Shown: positions 1-9,160, numbered from the stretch's first letter. The stretch: DNA of 64,000 nt from Deinococcales bacterium (GCA_013298595.1 JAAFIG010000005.1:97544-161543), one strand, 5' to 3'. Numbers and translations are program-made. The notes: generated by a model from the letters alone, not told the origin.

Positions 1-1
1 T

Positions 2-172
2 GACGTTGGCTATTACCTCGATACGCCCGCAGGTTTTGATGATACTCACATCTTAAAAATGCTAACCAATTACCATTTTGGTAATGCTAACGCTGGGAGT
101 ACCACGTTGAATAATGGTGAACAACTGGATTTATGGGTCGGACCAACTTGGACTTTGTCAAGGAAACCGTAG
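2..172 (+). CDS. C-terminal end of an unknown protein (partial)
   Basis: An open frame enters from the left edge and stops at 170-172, giving the last 56 residues of a protein whose start lies outside the window. It contains the stretches LTNYHFGNANAG and DLWVGPTW and ends SRKP. I do not recognise the family. The frame has no start codon near the edge and no CTCGAG, unlike most genes here, which might mean an acquired segment, but the sample is too short to judge. Confidence 0.5.
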   Translation, partial: DVGYYLDTPAGFDDTHILKMLTNYHFGNANAGSTTLNNGEQLDLWVGPTWTLSRKP

Positions 173-471
173 CAAAGTTCGTTGCTCAATGATGATTTTG
201 ATGTTGAAGTGTCTAATATCATACTAAAGTGCTTGAAAAACATCGTTTCGGACTTTGTTAAGTCTAATTTTGCCCGCTTTTGGTCAAATAGAGCATACAA
301 AGCCGAAACGATATAACTGTTTTTATAACAGCTTAGTTATGTGTTTATTGCACCTCATTGTTTTACAATATGGTCAACCCCATTATAAGTATAAGAATCA
401 CATAGTAGAAGTCAATATTTGTGAACTCGAGCTAAGCAATGTTGAAGCTAGAAGCTGTTAAACTAATCAAC
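173..471. other. Non-coding stretch before fabD
   Basis: Nearly 300 bases of AT-rich sequence with no convincing gene. Two short frames overlap here, but neither has a ribosome-binding site or recognisable residues. The region presumably holds the fabD promoter; I could not pick a convincing -35/-10 pair. It lacks CTCGAG until position 426. Confidence 0.5.
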
Positions 472-1389
472 ATGAAAATAGCTGCTTTATTCCCCGGTCA
501 AGGTTCGCAAACAGTTGGCATGACCAAGGATTTTTTTGAGCATAACGATAGCGCTCGAGCCTTATTAGAACGGGCTTTTCAGGTCTTACCTGGTCTCGAG
601 ACACTAATCTTTGAAGGTCCCGAAGAAGCCCTGAAACTCACCGAGAACGCCCAACCCGCTTTGGTGGCTGCGAGTATGGCTTGTTATCGTGCTTGGCGAG
701 CAGCTACTGGTTTAACGCCTGATTTTGCAGCGGGTCATAGCCTTGGTGAGTTCAGTGCTTTGGTGGCTGCCAGAGCACTAGAATTTGATGATGCCTTGCG
801 TTTGGTTCGTGCTCGAGGGCGCTATATGCAAGCAGCTGTACCTGTTGGTGAGGGTGCAATGGCAGCCGTGATGAAGGTTGGTTTGGATGTGATTCAAGAG
901 GCTTTGCTTGGTCTCGAGGGAGCAGAAATTGCTAATCTCAATACGCCAGAGCAAACCGTGATTTCTGGTTCTGTGGCAGGTATTGCTGCTGCTTCAGAAG
1001 CTTTAAAAGCCAAAGGTGCAAGACTGATCCCACTTCAGGTCTCTGCGCCATTTCATAGCAGTTTAATGCAGCCCGCTCGAGAACGTCTTGAAAAGGATTT
1101 AGCCATTACCGAATTCCACGATTTTTACTTTCCAGTGGTAGCTAATGTGACTGCCCAAGCCAATACCAACTCAAGTGTGTTACCTGATTTATTATCAAAA
1201 CAAGTCACAGGCAGTGTGCGTTGGGTGGAAAGTGTACAAAAACTGCATAGCCTTGGCGCTGAAGAATTTATTGAATTTGGTCCTGGTACGGTTTTAACGG
1301 GTATGATTAAACGCATTTTACCCGAAGCCAAAACCTTTAATATCTCGAGTCCAGAAAGCTTGGATGCGTATCTCAAAACGAGAATCTGA
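472..1389 (+). CDS. fabD: Malonyl-CoA:ACP transacylase
   Basis: Transfers malonate from CoA to acyl carrier protein, supplying extender units for type II fatty-acid synthesis in the cytoplasm. The 305-residue protein has the N-terminal FPGQGSQ motif (residues 7-13), the nucleophile elbow GHSLGEF with Ser90, and the catalytic histidine in APFHSS near residue 195; length is normal for FabD. The frame is open to a TTG at 439, but ATG 472 gives the family's usual start (MKIAALFPGQ). Neither start has a clear ribosome-binding site. No other fab genes are adjacent. The stop codon overlaps the start of the following lipoprotein gene (TGATG), so the two are probably co-transcribed. Confidence 0.93.
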   Translation: MKIAALFPGQGSQTVGMTKDFFEHNDSARALLERAFQVLPGLETLIFEGPEEALKLTENAQPALVAASMACYRAWRAATGLTPDFAAGHSLGEFSALVAARALEFDDALRLVRARGRYMQAAVPVGEGAMAAVMKVGLDVIQEALLGLEGAEIANLNTPEQTVISGSVAGIAAASEALKAKGARLIPLQVSAPFHSSLMQPARERLEKDLAITEFHDFYFPVVANVTAQANTNSSVLPDLLSKQVTGSVRWVESVQKLHSLGAEEFIEFGPGTVLTGMIKRILPEAKTFNISSPESLDAYLKTRI

Positions 1390-1853
1390 TGAATTCATAT
1401 AGGTTGGCAATACCCCTTTTTTTATTGGTGAGTTGTATTGATGTGCCAAAACCAATTTTATTCGCTTCGGATGAACGAATTTTACGTGGAACTTGGCAAA
1501 GTTTTGTTGGTGTGTTTGGAGCACAAGAAGATATTCGGCTCGAGTTAACTGCTACCTATCTTGATTCGGCGCAGTATAGTCTGTCTGGTACGATTCAATT
1601 GGCAGCAAACCCAGTGGTTGCTATTGTTGGAGTGGTAGAAGGCAAAGATACTCACAGTTATATTGCACCACAAATTCCAGCGCCTCGAGCTTCGATAGCG
1701 GTACTAAAATACACTTTGACTAGTACTGAACGTATTCTAAGTTGTGAAGCTCCTCGAGTTTTACAAGCCAATAGTAAACCCATTATCAGCTGTCAGAATA
1801 ACGTGGGCGAGGCTGCCTCGAGTCGAAAATTTTCAAGTTTACAAAAGCAATAA
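1389..1853 (+). CDS. Small predicted lipoprotein, unknown function
   Basis: A 154-residue protein with a short hydrophobic signal and a lipobox-like LLVSC ending at Cys16, so probably a lipoprotein. The mature part is rich in beta-prone stretches, with GTWQSF near residue 34 and two further cysteines (in LSCEAP and ISCQNN) near the C terminus that might form a disulphide. It starts inside the fabD stop codon, implying translational coupling, but nothing links it functionally to fatty-acid synthesis. No family recognised. Confidence 0.7.
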   Translation: MNSYRLAIPLFLLVSCIDVPKPILFASDERILRGTWQSFVGVFGAQEDIRLELTATYLDSAQYSLSGTIQLAANPVVAIVGVVEGKDTHSYIAPQIPAPRASIAVLKYTLTSTERILSCEAPRVLQANSKPIISCQNNVGEAASSRKFSSLQKQ

Positions 1854-1959
1854 AGTGCAGAATAAAAAAAGTATTCAAGAATTGCGTTGCTCAAAACGTA
1901 TTGCAAGCCGTTACTTCACTCGCTTCTGATCCTAGCAAGGTTAATGCGTATTTGCGAAT

Positions 1960-2844
1960 TTAGTTTTTTTGTTTTTGCCAGTAACGCACTAAACCATTGG
2001 CTGCTATTTCATACGGTGTTGAAAGTGCGTATTTTTGCTCGAGGTCTTTACTTGATATGGTCTTAGCAGCAGCTTGTTTGATGGCTTCGGCAATTTCTGT
2101 TTTGCCACCACCTGCTGCAATAATAGTTTGTGACAAGGTTTTTAAGTGCTGTAAATTTTGCTTGAGTTGGGTTAAATGTAAAGTGACATCGTTATGAGCA
2201 CCAAAATGCGTTGGGTATAAACACGTTGGCTCGAGGGCACGCAGTTTTTCGAGGCTTTGTTGCCAAGCAGCAAAATCAATATCGGGTGGTGGGGTCGGAG
2301 CAACCACATGGCTTGAGCCTTGTAAGCGAACCCCACCCACATCACCACAAAAAACATCGTGCCCAATGGCATAAGCCAGATGATGAATGGCATGACCTGG
2401 GGTGTAAACCGCTTGTATCTCGAGAGCACCAACTTGCAATGTTTCAGACCCCTCGAGCACAACGATTTGTTGTTCTGGTACAGCTTCAAAAGCCCCCCAG
2501 AGCGAATCCATCATTGCACCATAAATTCTGGTAGCACTCTCGAGTAGCCGTTCTGGGCGTTGTAAATGCGGTGCGCCATTGCTATGAACATAAACTTGTA
2601 GCCCAAGTTCTTTGGCTAATGTGCCGGCTGCTCCTGCATGATCTAAGTGAATATGGGTCAGCAGTAAGTGCTTGACATCGCGGATATTATAGCCAAGGTT
2701 GGTAACACCAGTTTTAAGGGCAGCTAATGTACTCGAGGGTCCGCAATCAACTATAATATGCCCCGCACTGGACGGAATAAAGTACGCTGCAACCACACCT
2801 GTTGCTCCCATTAACATCAGGTCTATGGTGTGAATGGTGTTCAT
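1960..2844 (-). CDS. Metallo-beta-lactamase-fold hydrolase
   Basis: A 294-residue MBL-fold protein, probably a two-metal hydrolase of the glyoxalase II-like branch. The metal-binding motif THIHLDHAG supplies His64, His66, Asp68 and His69; further ligands are in TPGHAIHH (about residue 150), FCGD (about 167) and PTHFGAH (about 213). The substrate cannot be read from the sequence. Its start codon overlaps the stop of the FAH-family gene by four bases (ATGA), and both are read leftward, so they form an operon. The pairing hints at catabolism of an organic acid or ester, which is inference. Confidence 0.85.
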   Translation of the reverse strand: MNTIHTIDLMLMGATGVVAAYFIPSSAGHIIVDCGPSSTLAALKTGVTNLGYNIRDVKHLLLTHIHLDHAGAAGTLAKELGLQVYVHSNGAPHLQRPERLLESATRIYGAMMDSLWGAFEAVPEQQIVVLEGSETLQVGALEIQAVYTPGHAIHHLAYAIGHDVFCGDVGGVRLQGSSHVVAPTPPPDIDFAAWQQSLEKLRALEPTCLYPTHFGAHNDVTLHLTQLKQNLQHLKTLSQTIIAAGGGKTEIAEAIKQAAAKTISSKDLEQKYALSTPYEIAANGLVRYWQKQKN

Positions 2845-3593
2845 GCTTTATCGCCAATTCGGGTTTCTAGTGTGCCAACACCTGCCACCGTCACTTCGAT
2901 ATGGTCATTTGGTTGTAAGGCACCAACACCATCTGGTGTGCCTGTGATAATCACATCGCCTGCTTCGAGAGTCATAAATTGTGAAACATAAGAAATGACA
3001 AAAGGCACGTTGTAAATCATGTTGGAGGTGCTGCTATCTTGGCGAATTTCACCATTAATTCGGGTGGAAACTCGAGACGTGCTAGGGTCTAAATTGGTTT
3101 CTAAGTGCGGTCCAAATGGCAGGAAATCATCGGCGCTTTTGGCTCTGAACCATTGTAAATCGGCGCGTTGTTTATCTCGAGCAGTTAAATCTATAGCACA
3201 AGTGTAGCCAAGTACATGGGATAAAGCTTGTTCTGGACTAATTTTGCGTGCTTGGGTTTTGATCACTAAACCGAGTTCACCTTCAAAATGCAGGTTTTCT
3301 GTCCAAGCAGGGTAGGCAACAGTTGCCCCATGATGCGTTAAGGTATTTGCTCCTTTTAAGAATAAACCAGGTTCAACAGGAACTTCGCCGCCCATTTCGG
3401 CAGCATGAGCTGCATAGTTTTTACCGACACAAATAATTTTTGATGGCGCGGCTGGAACGAGCATTTGTACTTCGCTACTCGAGAAAACCTGCCCTGTTGG
3501 TTCAAGGTCCGGCAGTCTAATGGCTTGGATATTTGCACCCTCGAGAATACCCCAGTGGACTTGGGTGCCGACTGAAAAACGAATCAATTTCAT
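2841..3593 (-). CDS. Fumarylacetoacetate hydrolase family protein
   Basis: A 250-residue member of the FAH superfamily, which hydrolyses or decarboxylates C-C bonds in beta-diketo acids or enols (acylpyruvases, 2-hydroxyhepta-2,4-diene-dioate isomerases). Visible features are the N-terminal CVGKNYAAHAAEMG motif, FEGELG with metal-binding acidic residues, and the C-terminal ITGTPDGVG motif. Length matches the short bacterial FAH branch. It is followed by the MBL-fold hydrolase with a 4-base overlap. Which aromatic or sugar-acid pathway it serves is unclear. Confidence 0.88.
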   Translation of the reverse strand: MKLIRFSVGTQVHWGILEGANIQAIRLPDLEPTGQVFSSSEVQMLVPAAPSKIICVGKNYAAHAAEMGGEVPVEPGLFLKGANTLTHHGATVAYPAWTENLHFEGELGLVIKTQARKISPEQALSHVLGYTCAIDLTARDKQRADLQWFRAKSADDFLPFGPHLETNLDPSTSRVSTRINGEIRQDSSTSNMIYNVPFVISYVSQFMTLEAGDVIITGTPDGVGALQPNDHIEVTVAGVGTLETRIGDKA

Positions 3594-3603
3594 GCCATAC
3601 AGT

Positions 3604-4890
3604 TTACTTTAATTGCCCTGTTAATGCTTGAATGGCTCGGTTTAAATCTTGCACAGTTGTCTCGAGTGATAACATTGCATCATCGGGTAAAGAAGCAATT
3701 AAACGTCGGGCTTGTCGCAAGGCAGTTTGAGCACGTTTTTTATCATTAGCAGCAATACTGGCTTTTGCCAGTGCAAATTGTGTTACGGCGTCGTTTGGGT
3801 CAAGGTAGACAGCTCGGCGTAATATGGCAAGTGCTGCAATCGCATCATTTTGCTCGAGCAGCGTTAAACCTTCTAAAGTGAGAGTATTTTGACTACTAAT
3901 GATTGGTATAGGTGCAGGCATTTCGACGGTGGCATTACGTGGTACAAATTCAACGGTGGCATTACGTGGCACAAATTCAACGGTGGCATTACGTGGCACA
4001 AACTCGAGAGTGGGCGTGCGAGTTGTTAATTCTGGATTGGTTTTGTGCTCAAGGTTTTTAGGCACCATTGGTTTTTTTGCTCTGGTTACCCGTTGCCACA
4101 AAATTGCGCCTTCTTCAAAGACAGCTTGTAACTGGCTGCGCTCGAGGGTTTGCTCAGTTGGTGGTGGGTCAGAAGGTCCGAGGATAAGCCAACCATCTTC
4201 AGCTAAATGAATGGCTAAGTGGCAATACACTTCTTGGGCGCGTTGGTTTGAAAAATAAATTGTCACATTACGACACAAAATCAGATCTAAATTTTTAGGA
4301 ACATCCCAAGATTCTGCTATCAAATTAAGCAAAGCAAAATGTGCCCGATGCCGTACAGTATCAGCTACTCGCCATGTATTTGCCACTTGTAAAAACCATT
4401 TATTACGCCATTCGGGTGGTGTATCTCGAAACGACCACTGCCCATAGACAGCTTGTTCGGCACGTTCTAAAACCACCGCATTCAAATCTGTACCAAGCAC
4501 CTCGAGTTGCCAATCAGGAGCAGCCTCAAGTGCCAGAATAATCAGGGTATAAACTTCTTCGCCACTGCTGCACCCAGCTGACCAGAACCGCCAACGGCGT
4601 TGCATTTTTTTTTGTACCAGTAAATCGGGTAGCACTTTAGCCCGCAATGCCTGAATTTGTGGTTGAATTCGATGAAAATGTGTTTCGGGAATGGTAAACA
4701 TTGCCGAGAAACGCTGCAATGCCACCAAATCGGACTCGAGCCAACTGACTGTATCAGCAAGTTCTTCGTTGCGTTGCATCGCCAGTTGTAACAAAGCAGC
4801 CCGACACTGAGTCATTTGATTGGTTTTTAAACGCAAACCTGTGGCACGCTCAATGCTGCTTAGTAAGCGCTGCTCGAGGTCTGGTTGCAT
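3604..4890 (-). CDS. CheR-type protein methyltransferase with TPR tail
   Basis: S-adenosylmethionine-dependent methyltransferase of the CheR family, which methylates glutamates of chemoreceptor-like proteins. The 428-residue protein has the alpha-helical N domain (1-75), the SAM-binding motif SAGCSSGEEVY (about 103-113) and the catalytic-domain motif DLILCRNVTIYF (about 205). A low-complexity linker with three 9-residue repeats (ATVEFVPRN) follows, then C-terminal TPR-like helices. TPR-bearing CheR proteins usually belong to alternative chemosensory systems. A CheW-like gene lies immediately upstream; no receptor or CheA kinase is in the window. Confidence 0.88.
   Translation of the reverse strand: MQPDLEQRLLSSIERATGLRLKTNQMTQCRAALLQLAMQRNEELADTVSWLESDLVALQRFSAMFTIPETHFHRIQPQIQALRAKVLPDLLVQKKMQRRWRFWSAGCSSGEEVYTLIILALEAAPDWQLEVLGTDLNAVVLERAEQAVYGQWSFRDTPPEWRNKWFLQVANTWRVADTVRHRAHFALLNLIAESWDVPKNLDLILCRNVTIYFSNQRAQEVYCHLAIHLAEDGWLILGPSDPPPTEQTLERSQLQAVFEEGAILWQRVTRAKKPMVPKNLEHKTNPELTTRTPTLEFVPRNATVEFVPRNATVEFVPRNATVEMPAPIPIISSQNTLTLEGLTLLEQNDAIAALAILRRAVYLDPNDAVTQFALAKASIAANDKKRAQTALRQARRLIASLPDDAMLSLETTVQDLNRAIQALTGQLK
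3926..4006 (-). repeat. Three tandem 27-bp repeats within the cheR-like gene
   Basis: Three nearly identical 27-bp units, each beginning ACGGTGGCATTACG on the plus strand, encode ATVEFVPRN-type repeats in the linker between methyltransferase and TPR domains. The period is a multiple of three, so copy-number change keeps the frame. A diverged extra unit (LEFVPRN) precedes them in the protein. Confidence 0.9.
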
Positions 4891-4895
4891 CTTAT

Positions 4896-5315
4896 TTATG
4901 CCGCCTGACTGATGAGATCGCCCGGATCAAGTACCGCAACATCAATCAGTGGCAAGGTTTCGTCGGCAAAGCGTACCAAATGCTTGACAAAAGCATCTGC
5001 GCTGGTAGCAACAGCTTCGATCTGAGCAGGATCAATCTCGAGTGAAGTTTCTACAGCATCTACCCAAAGTAAAAAACGCCGTGGTGAATTTAATTCAATC
5101 AAATGATGCTCGAGGGCTAAGGTGCCAACGGGTTGAGCAAAAAAAATGCGAGGATCAACCACCACAAGGTTTTCGCCAGCCACATTCAGCACACCCATTG
5201 CACCCCGAGGTAAACCACTTAATGGCAACCAAGTGGCTGCATTAAAAATTCGATTCACAACCTCTGCCGAGACAACAAAACGGGTGTTCTGAGCACGACA
5301 AACCAAAGCAAGCAT
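4896..5315 (-). CDS. CheW-like adaptor domain protein
   Basis: A 139-residue single-domain protein resembling CheW, the adaptor coupling chemoreceptors to CheA. It has the expected beta-rich pattern: FVVSAEVVNRIF, then LPLSGLPRGAMGVLNVAGENLVVVDPR, and a late DVAVLDPGDL. The frame extends to 5384, but the ATG at 5315 (MLALVC) gives a normal CheW length and avoids overlap with the divergent gene's promoter region. It lies five bases upstream of the cheR-like gene on the same strand, so the two likely work together in a non-flagellar signalling module. Confidence 0.75.
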   Translation of the reverse strand: MLALVCRAQNTRFVVSAEVVNRIFNAATWLPLSGLPRGAMGVLNVAGENLVVVDPRIFFAQPVGTLALEHHLIELNSPRRFLLWVDAVETSLEIDPAQIEAVATSADAFVKHLVRFADETLPLIDVAVLDPGDLISQAA

Positions 5316-5354
5316 GGTTGTATTATACCGCCCAATTGCACGGTAGAATAGGTC

Positions 5355-6161
5355 ATGGCATTCCAAAAGCAACTCGAGCAACAACTACAAACTTTCTCTG
5401 GCACAATTGGTATTGCTGCCCGCCGACTCGAGGATGGTTTAACCCTAACTCATAATGCAGAGCAGATTTTCCCCGCTGCCAGTGTGATTAAACTGCATCT
5501 ACTGATGGCTGCATTGCAACAAGTTGAAACTGGCAAACTCGAGTTAAGTACTTTGTATCCCATGCCTCAAACAGAAATTGTGGCAGGAAGTGGTATTTTG
5601 CAACATCTCACTGCTGGTTTAGAACTGAGTTTGCGTGATTATTTAACCTTAATGATGATTGTTTCTGATAACACGGCTACCAACATGATCATAGATATGC
5701 TTGGTGGGCGTGAAAAAATTAATAATCAACTCGAGACTTGGAATTTGGGTACAACTCGGGTTGTTGGTAAGTTAATGCTGCCAGTCGAACGCAAAAACCC
5801 TGACCAATTAGCAGGCAAACTAGCCGAAATTAAACCAAACGAAGTGATTGATCTGCTCGAGGCATTACACACAGAACGTTTATTAAATCCAGACTTAACC
5901 AGTCTTGCCATCGATATTCTCAAACGTCAACAGTACACCGAAATTCTGGCACGATACTTACCAGATCAAACCGTTGTTGCCAGCAAAAGCGGACAGATTA
6001 TGGGCGTTCGTAACGATGTTGGCATTGTCTACGCCAACAAAACATATGTGGTTGCCTTGTGTAGCAAAGGCTGTACCGATCCGCGTTACCACTTGGATAA
6101 CGAAGCAGTGCTGATGCTTGGTCGAGTTTCAAAACTGATTTTTGATCATATGCAGCAGTAA
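5355..6161 (+). CDS. Class A beta-lactamase-like serine hydrolase
   Basis: A 268-residue penicillin-binding/beta-lactamase-fold hydrolase. The three motifs of the class are present: SVIK (Ser43-Lys46), SDN (104-106) and KSG (211-213). An obvious Glu166 region is hard to identify (ERKNP, about 145, is the candidate), and there is no signal peptide. A cytoplasmic esterase or amidase is therefore as likely as antibiotic hydrolysis. It is transcribed divergently from the CheW-like gene, with 39 bases between starts. A hairpin follows its stop. Confidence 0.85.
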   Translation: MAFQKQLEQQLQTFSGTIGIAARRLEDGLTLTHNAEQIFPAASVIKLHLLMAALQQVETGKLELSTLYPMPQTEIVAGSGILQHLTAGLELSLRDYLTLMMIVSDNTATNMIIDMLGGREKINNQLETWNLGTTRVVGKLMLPVERKNPDQLAGKLAEIKPNEVIDLLEALHTERLLNPDLTSLAIDILKRQQYTEILARYLPDQTVVASKSGQIMGVRNDVGIVYANKTYVVALCSKGCTDPRYHLDNEAVLMLGRVSKLIFDHMQQ

Positions 6162-6165
6162 AAAA

Positions 6166-6192
6166 GGTCAATGCGTAGGAGTCGCATTGACC
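6166..6192 (-). terminator. Terminator for the htrA-like gene
   Basis: Perfect 10-bp stem (GGTCAATGCG / CGCATTGACC) with a 7-base loop between convergent genes. The plus strand has AAAAA just before the stem, giving a U-run after the stem in leftward transcripts, so it chiefly ends the protease transcript. Confidence 0.8.
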
Positions 6193-6239
6193 AGTGAGGG
6201 GAAGAAGGCTCGAGAGGGATATACTCGAGCAGAAGAAAG

Positions 6240-7529
6240 TTATTTAATGATTTCAGGTTTGATTCTAATCTCGAGTTCTTTACCACGACGTACAACAGTC
6301 AGTGTTAATTCATCGCCTGCTTTGCTGTTAAAAACAGTGCGTTGTAAATCGGCAGCACTGTTCACTTCGATACCATTGATTTTGGTGATCACATCACCAT
6401 TGAAGCTTTCTGAACTGGTAGCAGCACGTAAACCTGCTTTTGCCGCTGGGCTATTGGCTTCGACTTTACTGAGCATCACACCATTTTTAGGTAGGTCATA
6501 CTGGCTGCGAATATCACTCGGAACTTGCGCCATACCGTAACTAAAAGTACCAACTCCTAAACGTGGACGGCTCGAGGCAAGACTGGTGCTGTCAATGTTT
6601 TTACCTGCTTTAAGTTCAGGTAAGAGGCTTTGTACTAAGTTACTGGGTACAGCAAAAGCAATACCAGCAAATTGCCCAGTGCCTGACATACTGGTGCCTG
6701 GTGATAAAATAGCTGTGTTAATACCAATCACTTCGCCTGACGAATTTAGTAAAGGTCCGCCAGAATTACCAGGATTAACCGCAGCATCGGTTTGAATCAC
6801 ATTACTCGCTAGGTTTTCTTTGCCTTCAAAGGTTCGCCCTGTTGCCGAAACAATACCTTCTGTAACACTAAACTCGAGTCCGAATGGGTTGCCCATCGCA
6901 ATGGCTTTTTGCCCCACTTTTAAGGTATCAGAATTACCAAAAGGGATTGGGATAAATTTTTTATTGGGTGCATCCACTTGAATTAAAGCCACATCATAAG
7001 CACTGCTGCGACCAATGACTTTGGCTTTATAGCTTTTTGAATCATTATGAAACTTGACCATTAAATCGCCAACAGTATCGGAATCGAGTGTGACGACATG
7101 GTTATTGGTGAGCATCAAACCAGTTTCGTCAATCACAAAACCACTTCCCGAACCACCCGCTTGACTGCCCTGTTGTTGCTGTTGTTGGCATTGCCAGTAT
7201 AAAAACGGGTCGCTAGGATCGCATTGTGTTTGTGCCACAGCTTTTTCGCTGACTTGAATATAGCCAATACTCGAGTCGTAAGATTGCACTACTTCGATGG
7301 TGTTGCGTTCATTCTCGAGTTTGGCTCTGCCGTAATCAAAACTGCCACTTGAACGTGGAGCGGTGGTACTTGGGGTTGGGTTATTTGGACTAGAGGGTTG
7401 TTGTGTTGTGTTGGTAGATGGCGACCAAAGCTGGGCTGAACTGATTGGTGGATTAAGGCTTTGGTACAATAAACCCGCTGCAACTAAGGCAACAAAAACA
7501 AAAGTTAAAGCAAAGAACCTATTTTTCAT
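6240..7529 (-). CDS. Membrane-anchored HtrA/DegP-type serine protease
   Basis: Trypsin-like protease with a PDZ domain that degrades or refolds damaged extracytoplasmic proteins. The 429-residue protein has an N-terminal hydrophobic anchor (5-22), a Ser/Thr/Pro/Asn-rich linker (30-65), a trypsin domain with the triad His144 (NNHVV), Asp179 (YDVAL) and Ser256 (GNSGGPL), and one PDZ domain (about 315-425). Two cysteines (113, 124) and a run of six glutamines (119-125 region) sit before the catalytic core, which is unusual. A strong ribosome-binding site (TAGGAGGT) precedes ATG 7529. It is a single-gene unit ending at the hairpin at 6166-6192. Confidence 0.93.
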   Translation of the reverse strand: MKNRFFALTFVFVALVAAGLLYQSLNPPISSAQLWSPSTNTTQQPSSPNNPTPSTTAPRSSGSFDYGRAKLENERNTIEVVQSYDSSIGYIQVSEKAVAQTQCDPSDPFLYWQCQQQQQQGSQAGGSGSGFVIDETGLMLTNNHVVTLDSDTVGDLMVKFHNDSKSYKAKVIGRSSAYDVALIQVDAPNKKFIPIPFGNSDTLKVGQKAIAMGNPFGLEFSVTEGIVSATGRTFEGKENLASNVIQTDAAVNPGNSGGPLLNSSGEVIGINTAILSPGTSMSGTGQFAGIAFAVPSNLVQSLLPELKAGKNIDSTSLASSRPRLGVGTFSYGMAQVPSDIRSQYDLPKNGVMLSKVEANSPAAKAGLRAATSSESFNGDVITKINGIEVNSAADLQRTVFNSKAGDELTLTVVRRGKELEIRIKPEIIK

Positions 7530-7744
7530 TGGAAAAACCTCCTACAAATCTGTAAACCTGTGTCATTTCTGGGTAGTTTGTCATATTGTACAACTCACCG
7601 CGATATCCGCGATTACAAAAACAGCATCACAGGTTGGTATGAACCTGATATGAAGCTAACAAGAATGAAACCAATTCTACTCTTGGGATGATTAAGTTTC
7701 TGATGACCACAAGTTAGCAAATATGTGTGATAGATTAGCGGCGC

Positions 7745-8863
7745 ATGATTATTTACGTGCTGAACCCAGGCTCGACCAGCACCAAACTTGGCTTAGCCAC
7801 TGTGGTGCAAACCCCCAAGGGGGTTAGTGCCTTTGTTGAAAAACACGAAATTCAACATCCAGCCAGCTTTGATAGCGAAGAAGACCTGATGCTTTCTTTA
7901 GATGGAGGCTTGCACAGCAATGCTGGTTTAGACAATGCTTCACTCGAACAAATCCGTATTGAAATCGAGCAGCACACCAATACATGGGCAAAACCCGATG
8001 CTATTGCCGCTCGAGGTGGCTTAATTGGTGCCTGTGCAGCTGGCACATACGCCATCACACCTGCCTTAGCGCAACACAGCTTGCAACACCCATATGGTGT
8101 TCACCCAGCCAATTATGCAGCCAGTCTTGCCCTCGAGTGGAGTCAGACCCTGAACGTACCAGCCTTTATTGTAGACCCTCCAACAGTGGATGAACTGCTA
8201 CCAGAAGCTCGAGTCACAGGTATTCCCAATGTGTATCGTCGCTCGAGATTCCATGCTTTAAACACCCGTATTTGCGCCCGTCGAGCCGCTCAGGAAGTGG
8301 GTAAAAAACTCGAGGAAGCTGTGGTGGTTGCCGCGCATTTAGGTGGTGGTGTCAGTATCACCACTTTTGACCGAGGACGTGCTGTAGACACCACGGGAGC
8401 ACTCCTTGATGAAGGACCTTTCAGTGCCCAAAGAGCAGGCACGCTGCCCACCGAAGCCTTACTTGACCTTGCCTATAGTTTGCCACGGGTTGTACTCGAG
8501 CAACAATTGCTGACCGAAAGCGGTTTTCAAGGTTTGCTTGGCACCAACGATCTTAAACTTGTGCAGCAACGCCAAGCCGAAGACCCCATCATCCAAAACG
8601 TGATCAACGCCTTTATCTTACAAGTGGCTAAACATATCGCAGCCCAAAGCAGCGTTGCAAACCGCCCTGATGTCATTGTCATCACAGGTGGCATGGCACG
8701 TTGGACAGAACTGATGCAACGCCTCGAGCATAAACTCTCGTGGATCGCTCCACTGATTGTCATACCAGGAGAACTCGAGATGGAAGCATTAGCCGAAGGT
8801 GCAGGTCGGGTATTGTTTGGACTCGAGGAAGCTCAGAGCTTTGAAATAATTTCTAGCGCCTAG
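7745..8863 (+). CDS. buk: Butyrate (branched-chain acid) kinase
   Basis: Phosphorylates butyrate or a branched short-chain acid with ATP, or makes ATP from the acyl phosphate. It is an ASKHA-fold acetokinase-family enzyme of 372 residues, normal for Buk. Motifs include the N-terminal phosphate-binding NPGSTSTK (7-14), AAHLGGG (about 200), and the C-terminal ITGGMA and EGAGRVLFG. No phosphotransbutyrylase gene is adjacent. An acetate kinase (26981-28114) gives the window two acyl-phosphate kinases. Exact substrate is inferred from family. Confidence 0.9.
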   Translation: MIIYVLNPGSTSTKLGLATVVQTPKGVSAFVEKHEIQHPASFDSEEDLMLSLDGGLHSNAGLDNASLEQIRIEIEQHTNTWAKPDAIAARGGLIGACAAGTYAITPALAQHSLQHPYGVHPANYAASLALEWSQTLNVPAFIVDPPTVDELLPEARVTGIPNVYRRSRFHALNTRICARRAAQEVGKKLEEAVVVAAHLGGGVSITTFDRGRAVDTTGALLDEGPFSAQRAGTLPTEALLDLAYSLPRVVLEQQLLTESGFQGLLGTNDLKLVQQRQAEDPIIQNVINAFILQVAKHIAAQSSVANRPDVIVITGGMARWTELMQRLEHKLSWIAPLIVIPGELEMEALAEGAGRVLFGLEEAQSFEIISSA

Positions 8864-8905
8864 CAAAATATATTGTTGGCTTGTGGGGCTACGGTTTTTT
8901 AGGGC

Positions 8906-9160
8906 TTAGGCTGCCCCTAAACCAACTTGCTCAAGCCACGCGTCTAATTTGGCTCTCGAGAAACCGCTCATGCTGGCGGCTTGTCCGTTGTACTCGAGAG
9001 TGGGCACACTGCGTTTGCCATTGTTGACTTTCATAACAATTTCGGCAGCAGCAGGGTCTTGTTCGATGTCAACTTCGGTAAAGGCAATACCTTTTTGCTC
9101 GAGGACGCGTTTAGTAACTCGGCAATCGCCGCACCAAGTGGTGGTATACATGGTTATCAT
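8906..9160 (-). CDS. Glutaredoxin-like (mycoredoxin-type) thiol reductase
   Basis: An 84-residue thioredoxin-fold protein with the redox motif CGDC (Cys10-Cys13), the cis-proline segment SVPTLEYNG and the late SGFSRAKLDAWL helix. This resembles mycoredoxins, which reduce mixed disulphides made with low-molecular-weight thiols. A bacillithiol-transferase-like gene at 13240 suggests bacillithiol could be the partner thiol; that is inference. It converges on the butyrate kinase gene. Confidence 0.88.
   Translation of the reverse strand: MITMYTTTWCGDCRVTKRVLEQKGIAFTEVDIEQDPAAAEIVMKVNNGKRSVPTLEYNGQAASMSGFSRAKLDAWLEQVGLGAA

Noticed and set aside
3926-4006. CRISPR-like repeats
   Set aside because: The three 27-bp units are tandem without spacers and lie in frame within a coding sequence. 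No CRISPR array or cas gene was seen in the window.
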